NCBI GenBank assembly: GCA_964536965.1
Contig: CAZIAL010000015.1
Coordinates: 8,519 to 72,518 of the forward strand
Direction: 5' to 3'
Length of the DNA: 64,000 nt
Origin: JACMQW01 sp964536965
GTDB lineage: Bacteria > Bdellovibrionota > UBA1018
The notes under the pieces are model-generated. The model made no database searches. It saw nothing but the letters and a program-made list of their open reading frames with translations, and was not told where the DNA came from. Positions within the stretch are counted from its first letter, which is position 1; each line of letters starts with the position of its first letter. Below, one piece after another: positions 8,300-16,802 of the stretch. Both the position numbers and the translations under genes were made by a program.

Positions 8300-9046
8300 A
8301 TGATTTCCACCCGAATCTCGTTGGCACTCGTGGCGCTCTCCCTCTTGGGATCGGCCTGCATCAAGACCCGTTCGCAGCTGAAAAAAGAGACAGAGAATCC
8401 CGATAGCGGCTATCCGACCCAGGTGACCGAGGTCCAGCCGTCGGAATCCCAGCGGGTCAGCGACGAGCTCCGCGGAGAAATCAACCGACTGAATGGTCGC
8501 ATCGACGAACTCCAGCAGAAGAATGAGGCTCTATCCCAGGACGCCGTGAAACGATCCGAGCGCGAGGCCCAGCTTCGTGAAATGGAAATGAAGATCCAGG
8601 AACTCCAGGCCTCCCAAGCCGCGCTGATCGACGCTCTCCAGAAGAAAGAGCAAGAACGCCAGAAGGCGCGCGAAGTTCCGAAGTCCGAACCGAAGAACGA
8701 ATTCGAACAGGGCAGGTCCGCCTTCAAGGAAAAAAACTACGACTCCGCGATCGAATCGCTGACCCAGTACCTTAAATTCCCGAAAGGGAAGCACGTCGAG
8801 GAGGCGATGTTCCTGCGCGGCGAATCCTATTTCGCGAAGAACCAGCACGAGAAGGCGATCATCGACTACTCCAACCTCCAAAAGAAATTCCCGAAATCGA
8901 AGAGCCTCCCGAAGGCCCTCTATAAAATCGGATTGTCGTTCGAGGAGATGGGGCTCAAGGCCGACGCGAAAGGCTTTTACCAGGAGCTCCTCGATAAATA
9001 TCCAAAATCCGCGGAAGCGAAGACCGCTAAGGCGAAACTGAAGTAA
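8300..9046 (+). CDS. cpoB: CpoB/YbgF-type TPR lipoprotein of the Tol-Pal system
   Basis: A 248-residue exported protein. A signal with a possible lipobox (LLGSAC) is followed by a long coiled coil (about residues 45-125, heptads such as INRLNGRIDELQQKNEALS) and a C-terminal TPR domain (FEQGRSAFKEKNYDSAIESL, AMFLRGESYFAKNQHEKAI, ALYKIGLSFEEMGLK). Coiled-coil-plus-TPR is the layout of CpoB, which links peptidoglycan synthesis to Tol-Pal during constriction. It lies downstream of pal in the same direction. Lipid attachment is unusual for CpoB, which is normally a soluble periplasmic protein, and the -3 Gly makes the lipobox weak. Confidence 0.85.
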   Translation: MISTRISLALVALSLLGSACIKTRSQLKKETENPDSGYPTQVTEVQPSESQRVSDELRGEINRLNGRIDELQQKNEALSQDAVKRSEREAQLREMEMKIQELQASQAALIDALQKKEQERQKAREVPKSEPKNEFEQGRSAFKEKNYDSAIESLTQYLKFPKGKHVEEAMFLRGESYFAKNQHEKAIIDYSNLQKKFPKSKSLPKALYKIGLSFEEMGLKADAKGFYQELLDKYPKSAEAKTAKAKLK

Positions 9047-9064
9047 GGCAAGGTAAAGACTGAG

Positions 9065-9997
9065 ATGCGAAAATCCCTCGTGATTCTGATCTGGGCGGCG
9101 CTCGCATTTCCGGCCTTCGCCTCCGCGACGACGATCATCTACTCGAACGACGTGCTCGGCGAAGTGGAACCCTGTGGATGCCGCGTGGATCCCATGGGTG
9201 GAATCGTCCGACGCTCGGGATTCCTGAAGGAACTCGAAATCGAGAAAAAAGGACCGGTCTTCCAACTCGATTCCGGAAACTTCTTGTTCGAATCGAAGGA
9301 ATTTCCGGAAGTTTTGGTCGAATCACGCCGGATCCAGGCGGAAGCGCTCGTGAAAGCGCACGAACAAATGGGTCTGGAGGCGACCGTGCCCGGAGACAAA
9401 GATTTCGCCCTCGGACTTCCGGCTTACGAAAAACTTCTCGGTAAATCGAAAATCAAAGTCTTGGCCGCCAACCTGACGTCCGAAGGCAAGCCGCTCTACC
9501 CAGGCTCCGCCATCCTCGAAAAGAAAGACGCCGAAGGGAAAACGATTCGCATCGGCGTGATCGGGTTGATCGGAGAGAATCTTTCCTATCCCGCTCCCCT
9601 TAAAATCGAACCCCGCCTTCCCGCTTTCGAAAAAGAACGCGCGGCCCTCGAAGGGAAGACGGACTTCCTCGTCGTGCTCAGCCACGCCGGAATGGAATCG
9701 GATCTCGAACTCGCGAAGAAGCTGAAGGGCGTCGCGCTCGTGATCGGAGCGAACTCCCAGAGCTTTACCCAGGAAGCGGTCGTTGAGAACTCGATTCCGA
9801 TCGTCCAGTCGTCGTATCGGAACCAGTACATCGGCGTGGTTCCTCTCGAAACGATCAAGCAGCCGGAGACTTTCAAACTCGTCGGTCTCGATCTTTCTTA
9901 CGAAAAGAAGGCCGACCCGGCCGTGAAGAAAATCCTCGCCCAGATGCAGAAGACGCTCGCCAAAGAGAAGAATCGCATTCTGAAGATGAAGAATTAA
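9065..9997 (+). CDS. Secreted 5'-nucleotidase/metallophosphatase-like protein
   Basis: A 310-residue exported protein (signal MRKSLVILIWAALAFPAFASA). It starts with IIYSNDVLGEVEPCGC, as in UshA-like calcineurin-fold proteins ('..ND.hG...PCGC....GG..RR'), and continues with LDSGNFLF, GLEATVPGDKDFALG and VVLSHAGMESD. These correspond to the family blocks, but several metal ligands look altered: the usual first D-x-H is absent and NH-D is replaced by GDKD. It could be a degenerate or non-nucleotidase member. It is 18 nt after cpoB and 4 nt before tsaD, so probably in the same transcript. Confidence 0.75.
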   Translation: MRKSLVILIWAALAFPAFASATTIIYSNDVLGEVEPCGCRVDPMGGIVRRSGFLKELEIEKKGPVFQLDSGNFLFESKEFPEVLVESRRIQAEALVKAHEQMGLEATVPGDKDFALGLPAYEKLLGKSKIKVLAANLTSEGKPLYPGSAILEKKDAEGKTIRIGVIGLIGENLSYPAPLKIEPRLPAFEKERAALEGKTDFLVVLSHAGMESDLELAKKLKGVALVIGANSQSFTQEAVVENSIPIVQSSYRNQYIGVVPLETIKQPETFKLVGLDLSYEKKADPAVKKILAQMQKTLAKEKNRILKMKN

Positions 9998-10001
9998 CCG
10001 A

Positions 10002-11087
10002 ATGAGCGTCGTTCTCGGCATCGAAACCTCGTGCGACGAATCGAGCGCGGCCGTCGTCCGGTATTCCCCGGATGCCGTCGAAGTGCTTTCCTGCGCGACC
10101 TTCTCGCAGATCGAAATCCATCGTCCCTATGGCGGAGTCGTTCCCGAGATCGCATCCCGCAATCATCTCGAAACCATCAATCCCATGATCGAACAAGCGC
10201 TCCGGGAAGCCGGGGTTCGCCCGCACGCACTGGATGTGATCACCGTGACGAATCGTCCCGGACTGGTCGGGGCCCTCCTCGTCGGTGTGAGCGCCGGAAA
10301 ATCCATGGCCTATGCGCTCGGTAAACCACTCGTTCCCGTGCATCATCTCGAGGGCCACGCGACCTCCATCTTTCTGCATACGGCGGGGAAGAAGCCGGTG
10401 CTCCGAAACGAACTTCCGTACCCGATGCTGATCGCGGTCGTCTCCGGCGGCCATACCAACTTGCATATCGCGACGACTCCTCCCGAACTTTGGCCGCTCG
10501 ACTTCCTGAAGCGTTCACTTGTCGGACGGTCGCGCGACGATGCGGCAGGCGAAGCCTTCGACAAAACGGCGAAGGTTCTGGGCTTTCCCTATCCCGGAGG
10601 AAAATGGATCGACGAGACCGCGGCGGCGGGCGGAGACCCGCGCGCTTTCGATTTTCCACGCGCGCTTCCCCAGAAAGCGACGCTGGATTTCTCCTTTAGC
10701 GGCCTGAAGACCGCGGTCGCGCTGAAGGCCGAGGAACTTCGGAAGAACGGAACGCTCCAGGCTCGTCTTCCCGACCTCTGCGCCTCGCTCCAGGAAGCGA
10801 TCGTCGACGCGATATTCACGAAGATGGCGCTCGCCGTGAAAGAACATCGCTGTCGATCGCTCGCGATCGTGGGTGGCGTCGCCGCGAACTCGCGTCTGCG
10901 CTCGCGCCTCGACGGCGAATGGAAATCGATCGGCCTTTCCATGCCACCGATTCTCCCCGAAATGCGTTACTGCACCGATAACGCCGCGATGATCGCCGGC
11001 GCGGGCGCCTTTCGTTTCCGGCAAGGCCACTTCCTGCGCTCTCCGGAATACCTGACTCTGAATGCGTTCGCTTCCCCGGAGTTCTGA
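10002..11087 (+). CDS. tsaD: tRNA N6-adenosine threonylcarbamoyltransferase
   Basis: Transfers the threonylcarbamoyl group to A37 of ANN-decoding tRNAs, with TsaB and TsaE (t6A modification). The 361 residues match the family. It begins VLGIETSCDESSAA, has the metal-binding HHLEGHATSIF (two His spaced by three residues), VVSGGHTNL, GEAFDKTAKVLGFPYPGG, SFSGLKTA and GGVAANSRLR. It directly follows the metallophosphatase-like gene and precedes rsmA by 3 nt, forming an operon with it. Identification is firm. Confidence 0.97.
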   Translation: MSVVLGIETSCDESSAAVVRYSPDAVEVLSCATFSQIEIHRPYGGVVPEIASRNHLETINPMIEQALREAGVRPHALDVITVTNRPGLVGALLVGVSAGKSMAYALGKPLVPVHHLEGHATSIFLHTAGKKPVLRNELPYPMLIAVVSGGHTNLHIATTPPELWPLDFLKRSLVGRSRDDAAGEAFDKTAKVLGFPYPGGKWIDETAAAGGDPRAFDFPRALPQKATLDFSFSGLKTAVALKAEELRKNGTLQARLPDLCASLQEAIVDAIFTKMALAVKEHRCRSLAIVGGVAANSRLRSRLDGEWKSIGLSMPPILPEMRYCTDNAAMIAGAGAFRFRQGHFLRSPEYLTLNAFASPEF

Positions 11088-11090
11088 CCC

Positions 11091-11978
11091 ATGGCTACTT
11101 CTTCCCGCCGCCGCGCATTCGGACAACATTTTCTGAACGATGAAAAAGTGATTGGACGCATCGTCGACACAACATTCGACGAAATCGAGCGAACCGGAGC
11201 ACGCGCGATGCTCGAAGTCGGCCCGGGCCGCGGAGCGATCACAAGCCCTCTACTGAAACGTTTCGCCACCTCTTCGCTCGAGAGCTTCGTCATCGTCGAA
11301 AAAGACGACCGGCTTGCGGATTTCTGGATTGAAGAGGGAAAACGACTCGATCGACCCGAGAAACACGTGAAGGTTCTATCGGCCGATTTCCTGAAAGTTC
11401 CGGCCGCAGCTTATCTCGACCGCCCACCCCTCGTCGTCGTGTCGAATCTTCCCTATTCCTCGGGCACGGCCATTCTCCAGGATCTGGCTAAACATCCGAC
11501 GGAGATTCCTTCCATGGTTCTAATGTTCCAAGCCGAGGTTGCCGCGCGTCTCCGGGCCGAGCCCGGCGACAAGGCCTGGGGATCCCTTTCGCTCTGGATC
11601 CAGAACCGCTGGGATGTGAAAAAACTTCTCGCCGTCCCGCCGCATGCGTTCACTCCCCCTCCGGAGGTGAATTCGGAAGTCGTCGTGCTCCACGCGCGCA
11701 CGCACCTTCGCGTGGCGCCCACGCCCGCTCCCGAGGGTGTCGACTTCGCCGTCTGGGAAAAAGCTTGGGAAGAAAACTGGGAGAAGCTGATTCGAATTCC
11801 CTTTCTGCACCGTCGCAAGATGCTTCGTTCCGGACTTCCGAAAGGCTCGGTCTGGAAGGAAGCGCTCGATGCCGCGGAAATCGAAGGCACTCGCCGCGCG
11901 GAGGAGCTCGACTGGAACGACTGGGAAAAGTGGATGGCCGCCGCGCAGAGGCTCACTTTCAAGTTCAAGAATCCTTAA
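11091..11978 (+). CDS. rsmA: 16S rRNA (adenine1518-N6/adenine1519-N6)-dimethyltransferase
   Basis: Dimethylates two adjacent adenines in the 3' hairpin of 16S rRNA during small-subunit assembly (KsgA family). The motifs are FGQHFLND at the N-terminus, the SAM loop LEVGPGRGAIT, then DFLKV and the catalytic NLPYSSG. A helical C-terminal domain contains PPPEVNSEV and the R-K-M-L-R segment. At 295 residues it is of normal length. It overlaps no gene but starts 3 nt after tsaD. Identification is firm. Confidence 0.96.
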   Translation: MATSSRRRAFGQHFLNDEKVIGRIVDTTFDEIERTGARAMLEVGPGRGAITSPLLKRFATSSLESFVIVEKDDRLADFWIEEGKRLDRPEKHVKVLSADFLKVPAAAYLDRPPLVVVSNLPYSSGTAILQDLAKHPTEIPSMVLMFQAEVAARLRAEPGDKAWGSLSLWIQNRWDVKKLLAVPPHAFTPPPEVNSEVVVLHARTHLRVAPTPAPEGVDFAVWEKAWEENWEKLIRIPFLHRRKMLRSGLPKGSVWKEALDAAEIEGTRRAEELDWNDWEKWMAAAQRLTFKFKNP

Positions 11979-11998
11979 AAACCAGTTACTCGTCGGGC

Positions 11999-13381
11999 AT
12001 GTTTCGCCCCGTGGTGTTCAGTTTTTTCCTCCTTTCGACCATCGCCCAGGCTTCGGTCGGGGAACGATTCGGCTTCACCTCGGAGGCGGCCGCGCTGGGA
12101 TCGGCCCGATCGGGAGCGCGCGATTTCTCGAGCGCTTCCGCTTACGAAAATCCCGCGCAGATGAGCCTTTCTCCTTCTGGCGACGAGTCGGACCGCTCGC
12201 GTTTCCGTTTCCACTGGTCGCTTCTCTACTCCGAGTCGTCTTTCGAGAACATCGAAGGAGTCGTCGTCGAGAATCCGGTCGTTTCGGATACGACCCGGGA
12301 GGCCAACGTCGATACGAATTATCCGGCCACGCTTGGACAGAGCATCGGCTTTTCCGTGCAGTCCCGGAAATCTCCGCGGCGCTGGGGTTTCGGCGTGATC
12401 GCATATTTACCTCTCGACCAACTCGCGCTCGTCGACTCGGGGGAAGCGTTCGTACCCGAGTACGCGCTCCATCGCGGAAGAACCCATAAGCCCGAATTCC
12501 AGACCGCGCTCTCCGCGCTCGTCGCCCCGAACCTCAGCCTGGGCGTGGGCCTCTATCTCGGAGCGCGACTCGAGTCCGACACGACCATTTTCCTGAATCA
12601 GGGAACGGGCACCGTCTCGACCATGCGGATTTCCGCGAAACTGAAAACGAAGGCCACTCCCTATTTCGGTTTGAGCTACGTCGCTACGGATTCCGTTTCC
12701 GTCGGTGTGGTGGCGCGTCTCGCGTCCTCCCTTCCCCAGACGCTGAACGTCCAGTCCAGCGCTCGCGCGATCGGCAACGTCTCCGCGCTCGACTTTTCAT
12801 TTCCTGCGGTGGGTACGATGTACTACGACCCTTTTTCCGTCCAGCTTGGGACGCAGCTTCGCTACGCGAGAAACCGCTCGCTTTATCTCCAAGTCGATTA
12901 CCAGTCCTGGTCCCGTTTTCGTTCGCCGGCCATCATCATCCTCGATCCGAGCACCTCGAATTGTGATCCGAACTGCGGCGTCGATTTCGCCGAGGGAAGG
13001 TCTGGCTCCGCGAGGACCCGAGACATTTTCGTCCCTCGCATCGGACATGCGTGGCGCTTCGGTCGCGGCGAAATGCGGATGGGACTTCTCCATCGCCCAG
13101 GAATTTATCGGGATCATCCGACGGGAGCGGGAAATGCGCTCGACCCTTCCGAAAGCCGGATCGTCCTCGGATATGGATGGGACTTCGACTCGCTCCTGGT
13201 GTTTGACGCTCCAGGTAGACTCGACCTACACGCCATGTACGCCCAGTATGAGCGTCAGGAGATCCAAAAGACCCCGGGAGATGAAAACGGCAATCTTGCG
13301 AACCGAAAAGTGGGTGACCCGGGCTATCGGATCGGCGGGAACGCCTGGGGTGGCGGAATGACGATTCTCCTCTACCTCTGA
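11999..13381 (+). CDS. FadL/OmpP1-like outer-membrane transport protein
   Basis: A 460-residue outer-membrane protein with signal peptide RPVVFSFFLLSTIAQASV and a mature N-terminus GFTSEAAALGSARSGARDFSSASAYENPAQMS. 'A..G...AR....D.SA...NPA' is the typical plug-domain beginning of the FadL/OmpP1 (long-chain fatty acid and hydrophobic substrate) family. Alternating strands with aromatic girdles follow (YFGLSYVATDSVSVGVVARL, RNRSLYLQVDYQSW), ending in GGGMTILLYL. The ATG lies in the 20-nt gap after rsmA; a longer frame runs back through rsmA and is not used. A role in taking up hydrophobic compounds is inferred from the family. An acyl-CoA synthetase three genes downstream would fit fatty-acid use. 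Confidence 0.78.
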   Translation: MFRPVVFSFFLLSTIAQASVGERFGFTSEAAALGSARSGARDFSSASAYENPAQMSLSPSGDESDRSRFRFHWSLLYSESSFENIEGVVVENPVVSDTTREANVDTNYPATLGQSIGFSVQSRKSPRRWGFGVIAYLPLDQLALVDSGEAFVPEYALHRGRTHKPEFQTALSALVAPNLSLGVGLYLGARLESDTTIFLNQGTGTVSTMRISAKLKTKATPYFGLSYVATDSVSVGVVARLASSLPQTLNVQSSARAIGNVSALDFSFPAVGTMYYDPFSVQLGTQLRYARNRSLYLQVDYQSWSRFRSPAIIILDPSTSNCDPNCGVDFAEGRSGSARTRDIFVPRIGHAWRFGRGEMRMGLLHRPGIYRDHPTGAGNALDPSESRIVLGYGWDFDSLLVFDAPGRLDLHAMYAQYERQEIQKTPGDENGNLANRKVGDPGYRIGGNAWGGGMTILLYL

Positions 13382-13432
13382 CGTGCGAGCTCTAGCGTTC
13401 TGCGCCAAAAAACGGCATTCTTAGGGGACTCC

Positions 13433-14095
13433 ATGCGCCGTTACTTCCGCTCCCCTAAAGACTTTCTCTCCCTCTTTCGCCGGCACCTGCTCACCGGAAT
13501 ATTCGTGCTCATTCCGTTCGCGGTCGTCGCCTGGATCCTGACCAAGATTTTCGCCGCGATCTCGACGCTGCATCTGCTCATCCCGGAACAGTGGAAGCCG
13601 ATCCACCATTTCGACGAGCTCACCGCCCAGGTCATCAATTTCGTCATCACGCTGGGACTTGCGGCGCTTTTCATTTTCTTCGTCGCGGTCCTAGGCTGGT
13701 TCTCGAAGAACATTCTCGGGGCGAAGATCCTTTCGTTCGCGAGCGAACTCATCCAGCGGATCCCGGTTGTTCGCGCCATCTACTCCTCGCTGAACCAGCT
13801 TCTAAAAACGATGGCGACCGGCGAGAAACAACAGTTCTCGCGCGTCGTTTACATCGAATATCCGCGCAAGGGGACTTGGGCGCTCGCCTTCGTCACCGGG
13901 TCGGCGAATTCCCCGCTGGGCGGAAAGGACGATCAGTTCCTCAACGTCTACGTTCCGACGACTCCGAACCCGACGTCGGGATTCCATCTGATCGTGGACG
14001 AGAAAGAAGTTCGCGACAGTCGGCTCTCCGTCGAAGACGCGTTCAAGACCATTCTCTCCCTCGGAATCGCTCAGAACGAATCGCAGAAGGCGTAA
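13433..14095 (+). CDS. DUF502 family inner-membrane protein
   Basis: A 220-residue protein with two transmembrane segments near the N-terminus (LTGIFVLIPFAVVAWILTKIF and VINFVITLGLAALFIFFVAVLGW). Then come the family-typical IPVVRAIYSSLNQLLKTM, FSRVVYIEYPRKGTWALAFVTG and NVYVPTTPNPTSGFHLIV. This is the full signature of the DUF502 (LiaF/YqfA-like) family of unknown function. It precedes smpB by 5 nt, so it is probably co-transcribed with it. Confidence 0.88.
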   Translation: MRRYFRSPKDFLSLFRRHLLTGIFVLIPFAVVAWILTKIFAAISTLHLLIPEQWKPIHHFDELTAQVINFVITLGLAALFIFFVAVLGWFSKNILGAKILSFASELIQRIPVVRAIYSSLNQLLKTMATGEKQQFSRVVYIEYPRKGTWALAFVTGSANSPLGGKDDQFLNVYVPTTPNPTSGFHLIVDEKEVRDSRLSVEDAFKTILSLGIAQNESQKA

Positions 14096-14100
14096 TCAAA

Positions 14101-14586
14101 ATGGCGAAGCCGGAAGAAGAAAAACTCATCGCCACGAACCCGAACGCGCGATCGAACTTTTTCATCGAGGAAACGGTGGAAGCCGGGATGGTGCTCACCG
14201 GCACGGAGATCAAGAGTATGCGTGACGCTTCGCCGAACCTGCGCGACGCCTTCGTCGAGGTTCAGGGACGTCAGAAACGCCTCGAGGCTTACCTCATGAA
14301 CGCGCATATCGCGCCGTATTCTCACGGAAACATCTGGAACCACGAACCGCTCCGAAAGCGAAAACTTCTCCTCCATCGTCACCAGATCGAAAAACTCTAT
14401 GGTGCGGCGGTGCGCGACGGGATGTCGATCGTGCCGATCCGAATGTACTTTAAAAAGGGCATCGCAAAGATCGAGATTGGTCTCGGCAAAGGCAAGAAGA
14501 AATCGGATAAACGCGCGGACGTGAAAAAGAAAACCGCGGACCGGGAAATTGAAAAGGCCATGAAGGCGAATCGGAGCAAACGTTAA
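14101..14586 (+). CDS. smpB: SsrA-binding protein (trans-translation)
   Basis: Binds tmRNA and delivers it to stalled ribosomes. The 161 residues include NARSNFFIEETVEAGMVLTGTEIKS, the family hallmark, and AYLMNAHIAPYSHGN, R.RKLLLHR.QI.KL, VPIRMYFK and a lysine-rich C-terminal tail (GKGKKKSDKRADVKKK) that enters the mRNA channel. The start at ATG 14101 puts M-A-K-P in front of the beta-barrel, as in homologues. It is followed within 3 nt by the acyl-CoA synthetase gene. Identification is firm. Confidence 0.96.
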   Translation: MAKPEEEKLIATNPNARSNFFIEETVEAGMVLTGTEIKSMRDASPNLRDAFVEVQGRQKRLEAYLMNAHIAPYSHGNIWNHEPLRKRKLLLHRHQIEKLYGAAVRDGMSIVPIRMYFKKGIAKIEIGLGKGKKKSDKRADVKKKTADREIEKAMKANRSKR

Positions 14587-14588
14587 TC

Positions 14589-16442
14589 ATGGCCTTCGTT
14601 TTCGAGAGAACCATCGGCGAGACCGTCATCGAACGTGCGAGGAAGACACCCGGTCTCGTCGCCTTTCGTTATCGTTCGACGAACGAAGTGCTGGCGCCGA
14701 TCGGCAGCTGGCGCGAGGTGACCTTTCTCGCCTTCCGCCAGGAGTGTGAACAGACGAGTCTGGGCCTGCGGCACGCCGGCATCGAAGCGGGCGACCGCGT
14801 CGCCATTCTGTCGAAGACGCGCTATGAATGGACGCTCGCGGATCTCGCGATCATCGGCGCCGGGGCCGTCACCGTGACGGTCTACCCGTCGCTGACGGGC
14901 GAGGAAACTTTCGCGCTGCTGGAGCATAGCGAAGCGCGGGCGATTTTCGTCGAGAACGAAGCCTATCTCGAGAAGGTCCTGCCATACCTCGACCGCCTTC
15001 CCCGGCTGGAGAAAATCGTCGTTTTCGAGACGACCCGGGCGGCCCTGACTTCGAAGGCCCTTTCCCTCTTCGATCTCCAGAAGTCTGGAGAAGCCGTACG
15101 GCATACGAGCCCGAATCTCTTCGAAGAGACGATGCGCGGACTGAAGGAAAAGGATCTTTTCACCATCTGCTACACTTCCGGCACGACGGGGCGTCCGAAG
15201 GGCGCCATGCTCTCGCACGAAAACCTGATGAGCGTGCTGAACGACTGCGCCCGCGTCCTCGGCGACCATATTCGTCCGAATCGCGAGGTGCTGCTGACCT
15301 TCCTGCCCTTTTCGCACATCATCGGCCGGCTCGAATCGATGTCGACTTTCGTTTTCGGGTGGCAGATGAACTTCGCGGACTCGGTGGAGAAAATTCCCGA
15401 AAACCTGAAGGAAGTTCGTCCGACCATCCTCTTCACCGTCCCGCGAATTTTCGAGAAAGCCCTCTCCGAAGTCGAAGGCCGAGTTCGGAAATCTTCGATC
15501 GTCACGCGGAGTCTTTACGATCTCGCGATCCGCGCCGGAAACAGTTATTTTTCGAAACGCCGGCGAGGCCGCTCGGCCGGACTCCTGCGTCGAACGGCGT
15601 ACGGCGTCTTTCGTGAAACCGTCCTCAGCCGAGTGCTCGAGGCCTTCGGGGGAAGGCTGCGTTTCGCGATTTGCGGCGGCGCGCCCCTCTCGAAATCGGT
15701 GGGCGAGACGTTCGAGGTGCTCGGCATCCTCATCCTCGAAGGTTATGGCCTCACGGAAACCTGTGCGCCCGTCACGCTGAATACGGTCACCCACCATAAG
15801 TTCGGTACGGTCGGGCGCCCCCTGCCTGACGTCTCCATAAAGATCGCCGACGACGGGGAGATCCTTCTTCGCTCGAAAAAAATCTTTTCGGGATACTGGC
15901 GCGACGAAGCCGAGACGCGGGATGCCTTCGATCAGGATGCCTGGTTTAAGACCGGCGACATCGGCTTCGTGGACCCCGCCGGCTATCTGCATATCACCGA
16001 CCGGAAAAAGGATCTGATCATCACGAGCAGCGGGAAGAATATCGCGCCCCAGAAGATCGAAAACTTCGCGAAGACGCTCTCCCCGCTCCTATCCGACTTC
16101 GTCGTGGTCGGCGATCGTCGGAAACATCTCGCGGCCCTCGTCACCTTGGACGCCCAGGCTCTCCACCGCTTCGCTCGCCAGGAGAACATTCTCTATAGCG
16201 ATCCGACCGAGCTGGCCCGCCACCGCAAGGTCCAACTCGAGGTCGAGCGCCTGATCGAGGCCCTGAACCAGAACTTGGCCCGGTTCGAGACCATCAAGCG
16301 GTTCGCCATCCTTCCGGACGCCTTTTCGATCGAGACGGGGGAACTCACCCCGTCGCTCAAGGTGAAACGATCGGTGGTGCAGAGAAAGTACAAACACCTG
16401 ATTGATGCACTGTATCAGGATACTCAGTCCGCGACCGGATAG
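14589..16442 (+). CDS. Long-chain acyl-CoA synthetase (AMP-forming)
   Basis: A 617-residue adenylate-forming enzyme that activates a fatty acid to acyl-AMP and then acyl-CoA. The P-loop is TICYTSGTTGRPKGAMLSHENL (about 195). The second core is ILEGYGLTETCAPV (about 385). It continues GTVGRPLPDVSIKIADDGEIL, then WFKTGDIGFVDPAGYLHITDRKKDLI with the adenylation Asp/Arg, then SSGKNIAPQKIE. The layout and the C-terminal REYKHLID-like end fit the FAA1/FadD15 branch for long-chain substrates. It directly follows smpB, so the pairing may be only positional. The FadL-like porin upstream could supply substrate. Confidence 0.92.
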   Translation: MAFVFERTIGETVIERARKTPGLVAFRYRSTNEVLAPIGSWREVTFLAFRQECEQTSLGLRHAGIEAGDRVAILSKTRYEWTLADLAIIGAGAVTVTVYPSLTGEETFALLEHSEARAIFVENEAYLEKVLPYLDRLPRLEKIVVFETTRAALTSKALSLFDLQKSGEAVRHTSPNLFEETMRGLKEKDLFTICYTSGTTGRPKGAMLSHENLMSVLNDCARVLGDHIRPNREVLLTFLPFSHIIGRLESMSTFVFGWQMNFADSVEKIPENLKEVRPTILFTVPRIFEKALSEVEGRVRKSSIVTRSLYDLAIRAGNSYFSKRRRGRSAGLLRRTAYGVFRETVLSRVLEAFGGRLRFAICGGAPLSKSVGETFEVLGILILEGYGLTETCAPVTLNTVTHHKFGTVGRPLPDVSIKIADDGEILLRSKKIFSGYWRDEAETRDAFDQDAWFKTGDIGFVDPAGYLHITDRKKDLIITSSGKNIAPQKIENFAKTLSPLLSDFVVVGDRRKHLAALVTLDAQALHRFARQENILYSDPTELARHRKVQLEVERLIEALNQNLARFETIKRFAILPDAFSIETGELTPSLKVKRSVVQRKYKHLIDALYQDTQSATG

Positions 16443-16544
16443 GCGGAAATAGCGTGCATTAACGCCTGGGTCAGATCCAGTCGTTGACCCGCAGGATCAA
16501 CTCCGATATTTAAGGCTCTCTCCCACGAAAGAGGTTTTACTCCT

Positions 16545-16772
16545 ATGGCACGCGTTACAATTGAAGACTGCCTGAAGTCCGTCGAAAACATGTATGAACT
16601 GGTCCACATCGCTACGAAGCGGGCTCGCCAGCTCTACAAAGGATCGAACTCCCTCGTGAAGAGCAAAAACCGCGTCGTCGTCACCGCCCTTCGCGAAATC
16701 GCGGCGAATAAAGTACGCCCTAAGTACGGCTCGACCGGTCCCGACCAGGACATGCCGCCGGTCGCGAACTAA
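16545..16772 (+). CDS. rpoZ: RNA polymerase omega subunit
   Basis: A 75-residue protein starting ARVTIEDCLKSVENMYELVHIATKRARQL, the omega 'MARVTVEDC......N.FELV..A..RARQL' signature, with VVTALREIAANKV in the second helix. It assists assembly of the beta' subunit. A 102-nt gap upstream may hold its promoter. The gap contains a TTGACC hexamer at 16484-16489 followed by AT-rich sequence at about 16507, but no good -10 is seen. It converges with lon, and a T-run after the stop (about 16788-16793) may help termination. Confidence 0.95.
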   Translation: MARVTIEDCLKSVENMYELVHIATKRARQLYKGSNSLVKSKNRVVVTALREIAANKVRPKYGSTGPDQDMPPVAN

Positions 16773-16802
16773 GCGAACGCGACGTCTCTTTTTTGTCCCG
16801 GA

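Noticed and set aside
14583..15992. 469-codon minus-strand frame opposite the acyl-CoA synthetase
   Set aside because: Antisense shadow created by the strong codon bias of the real gene; no family features.
16468..16490. GGGTCA...TGACCC inverted repeat before rpoZ as a terminator or operator
   Set aside because: Only 6 bp with an 11-nt loop, no T-run and no recognisable regulator site.
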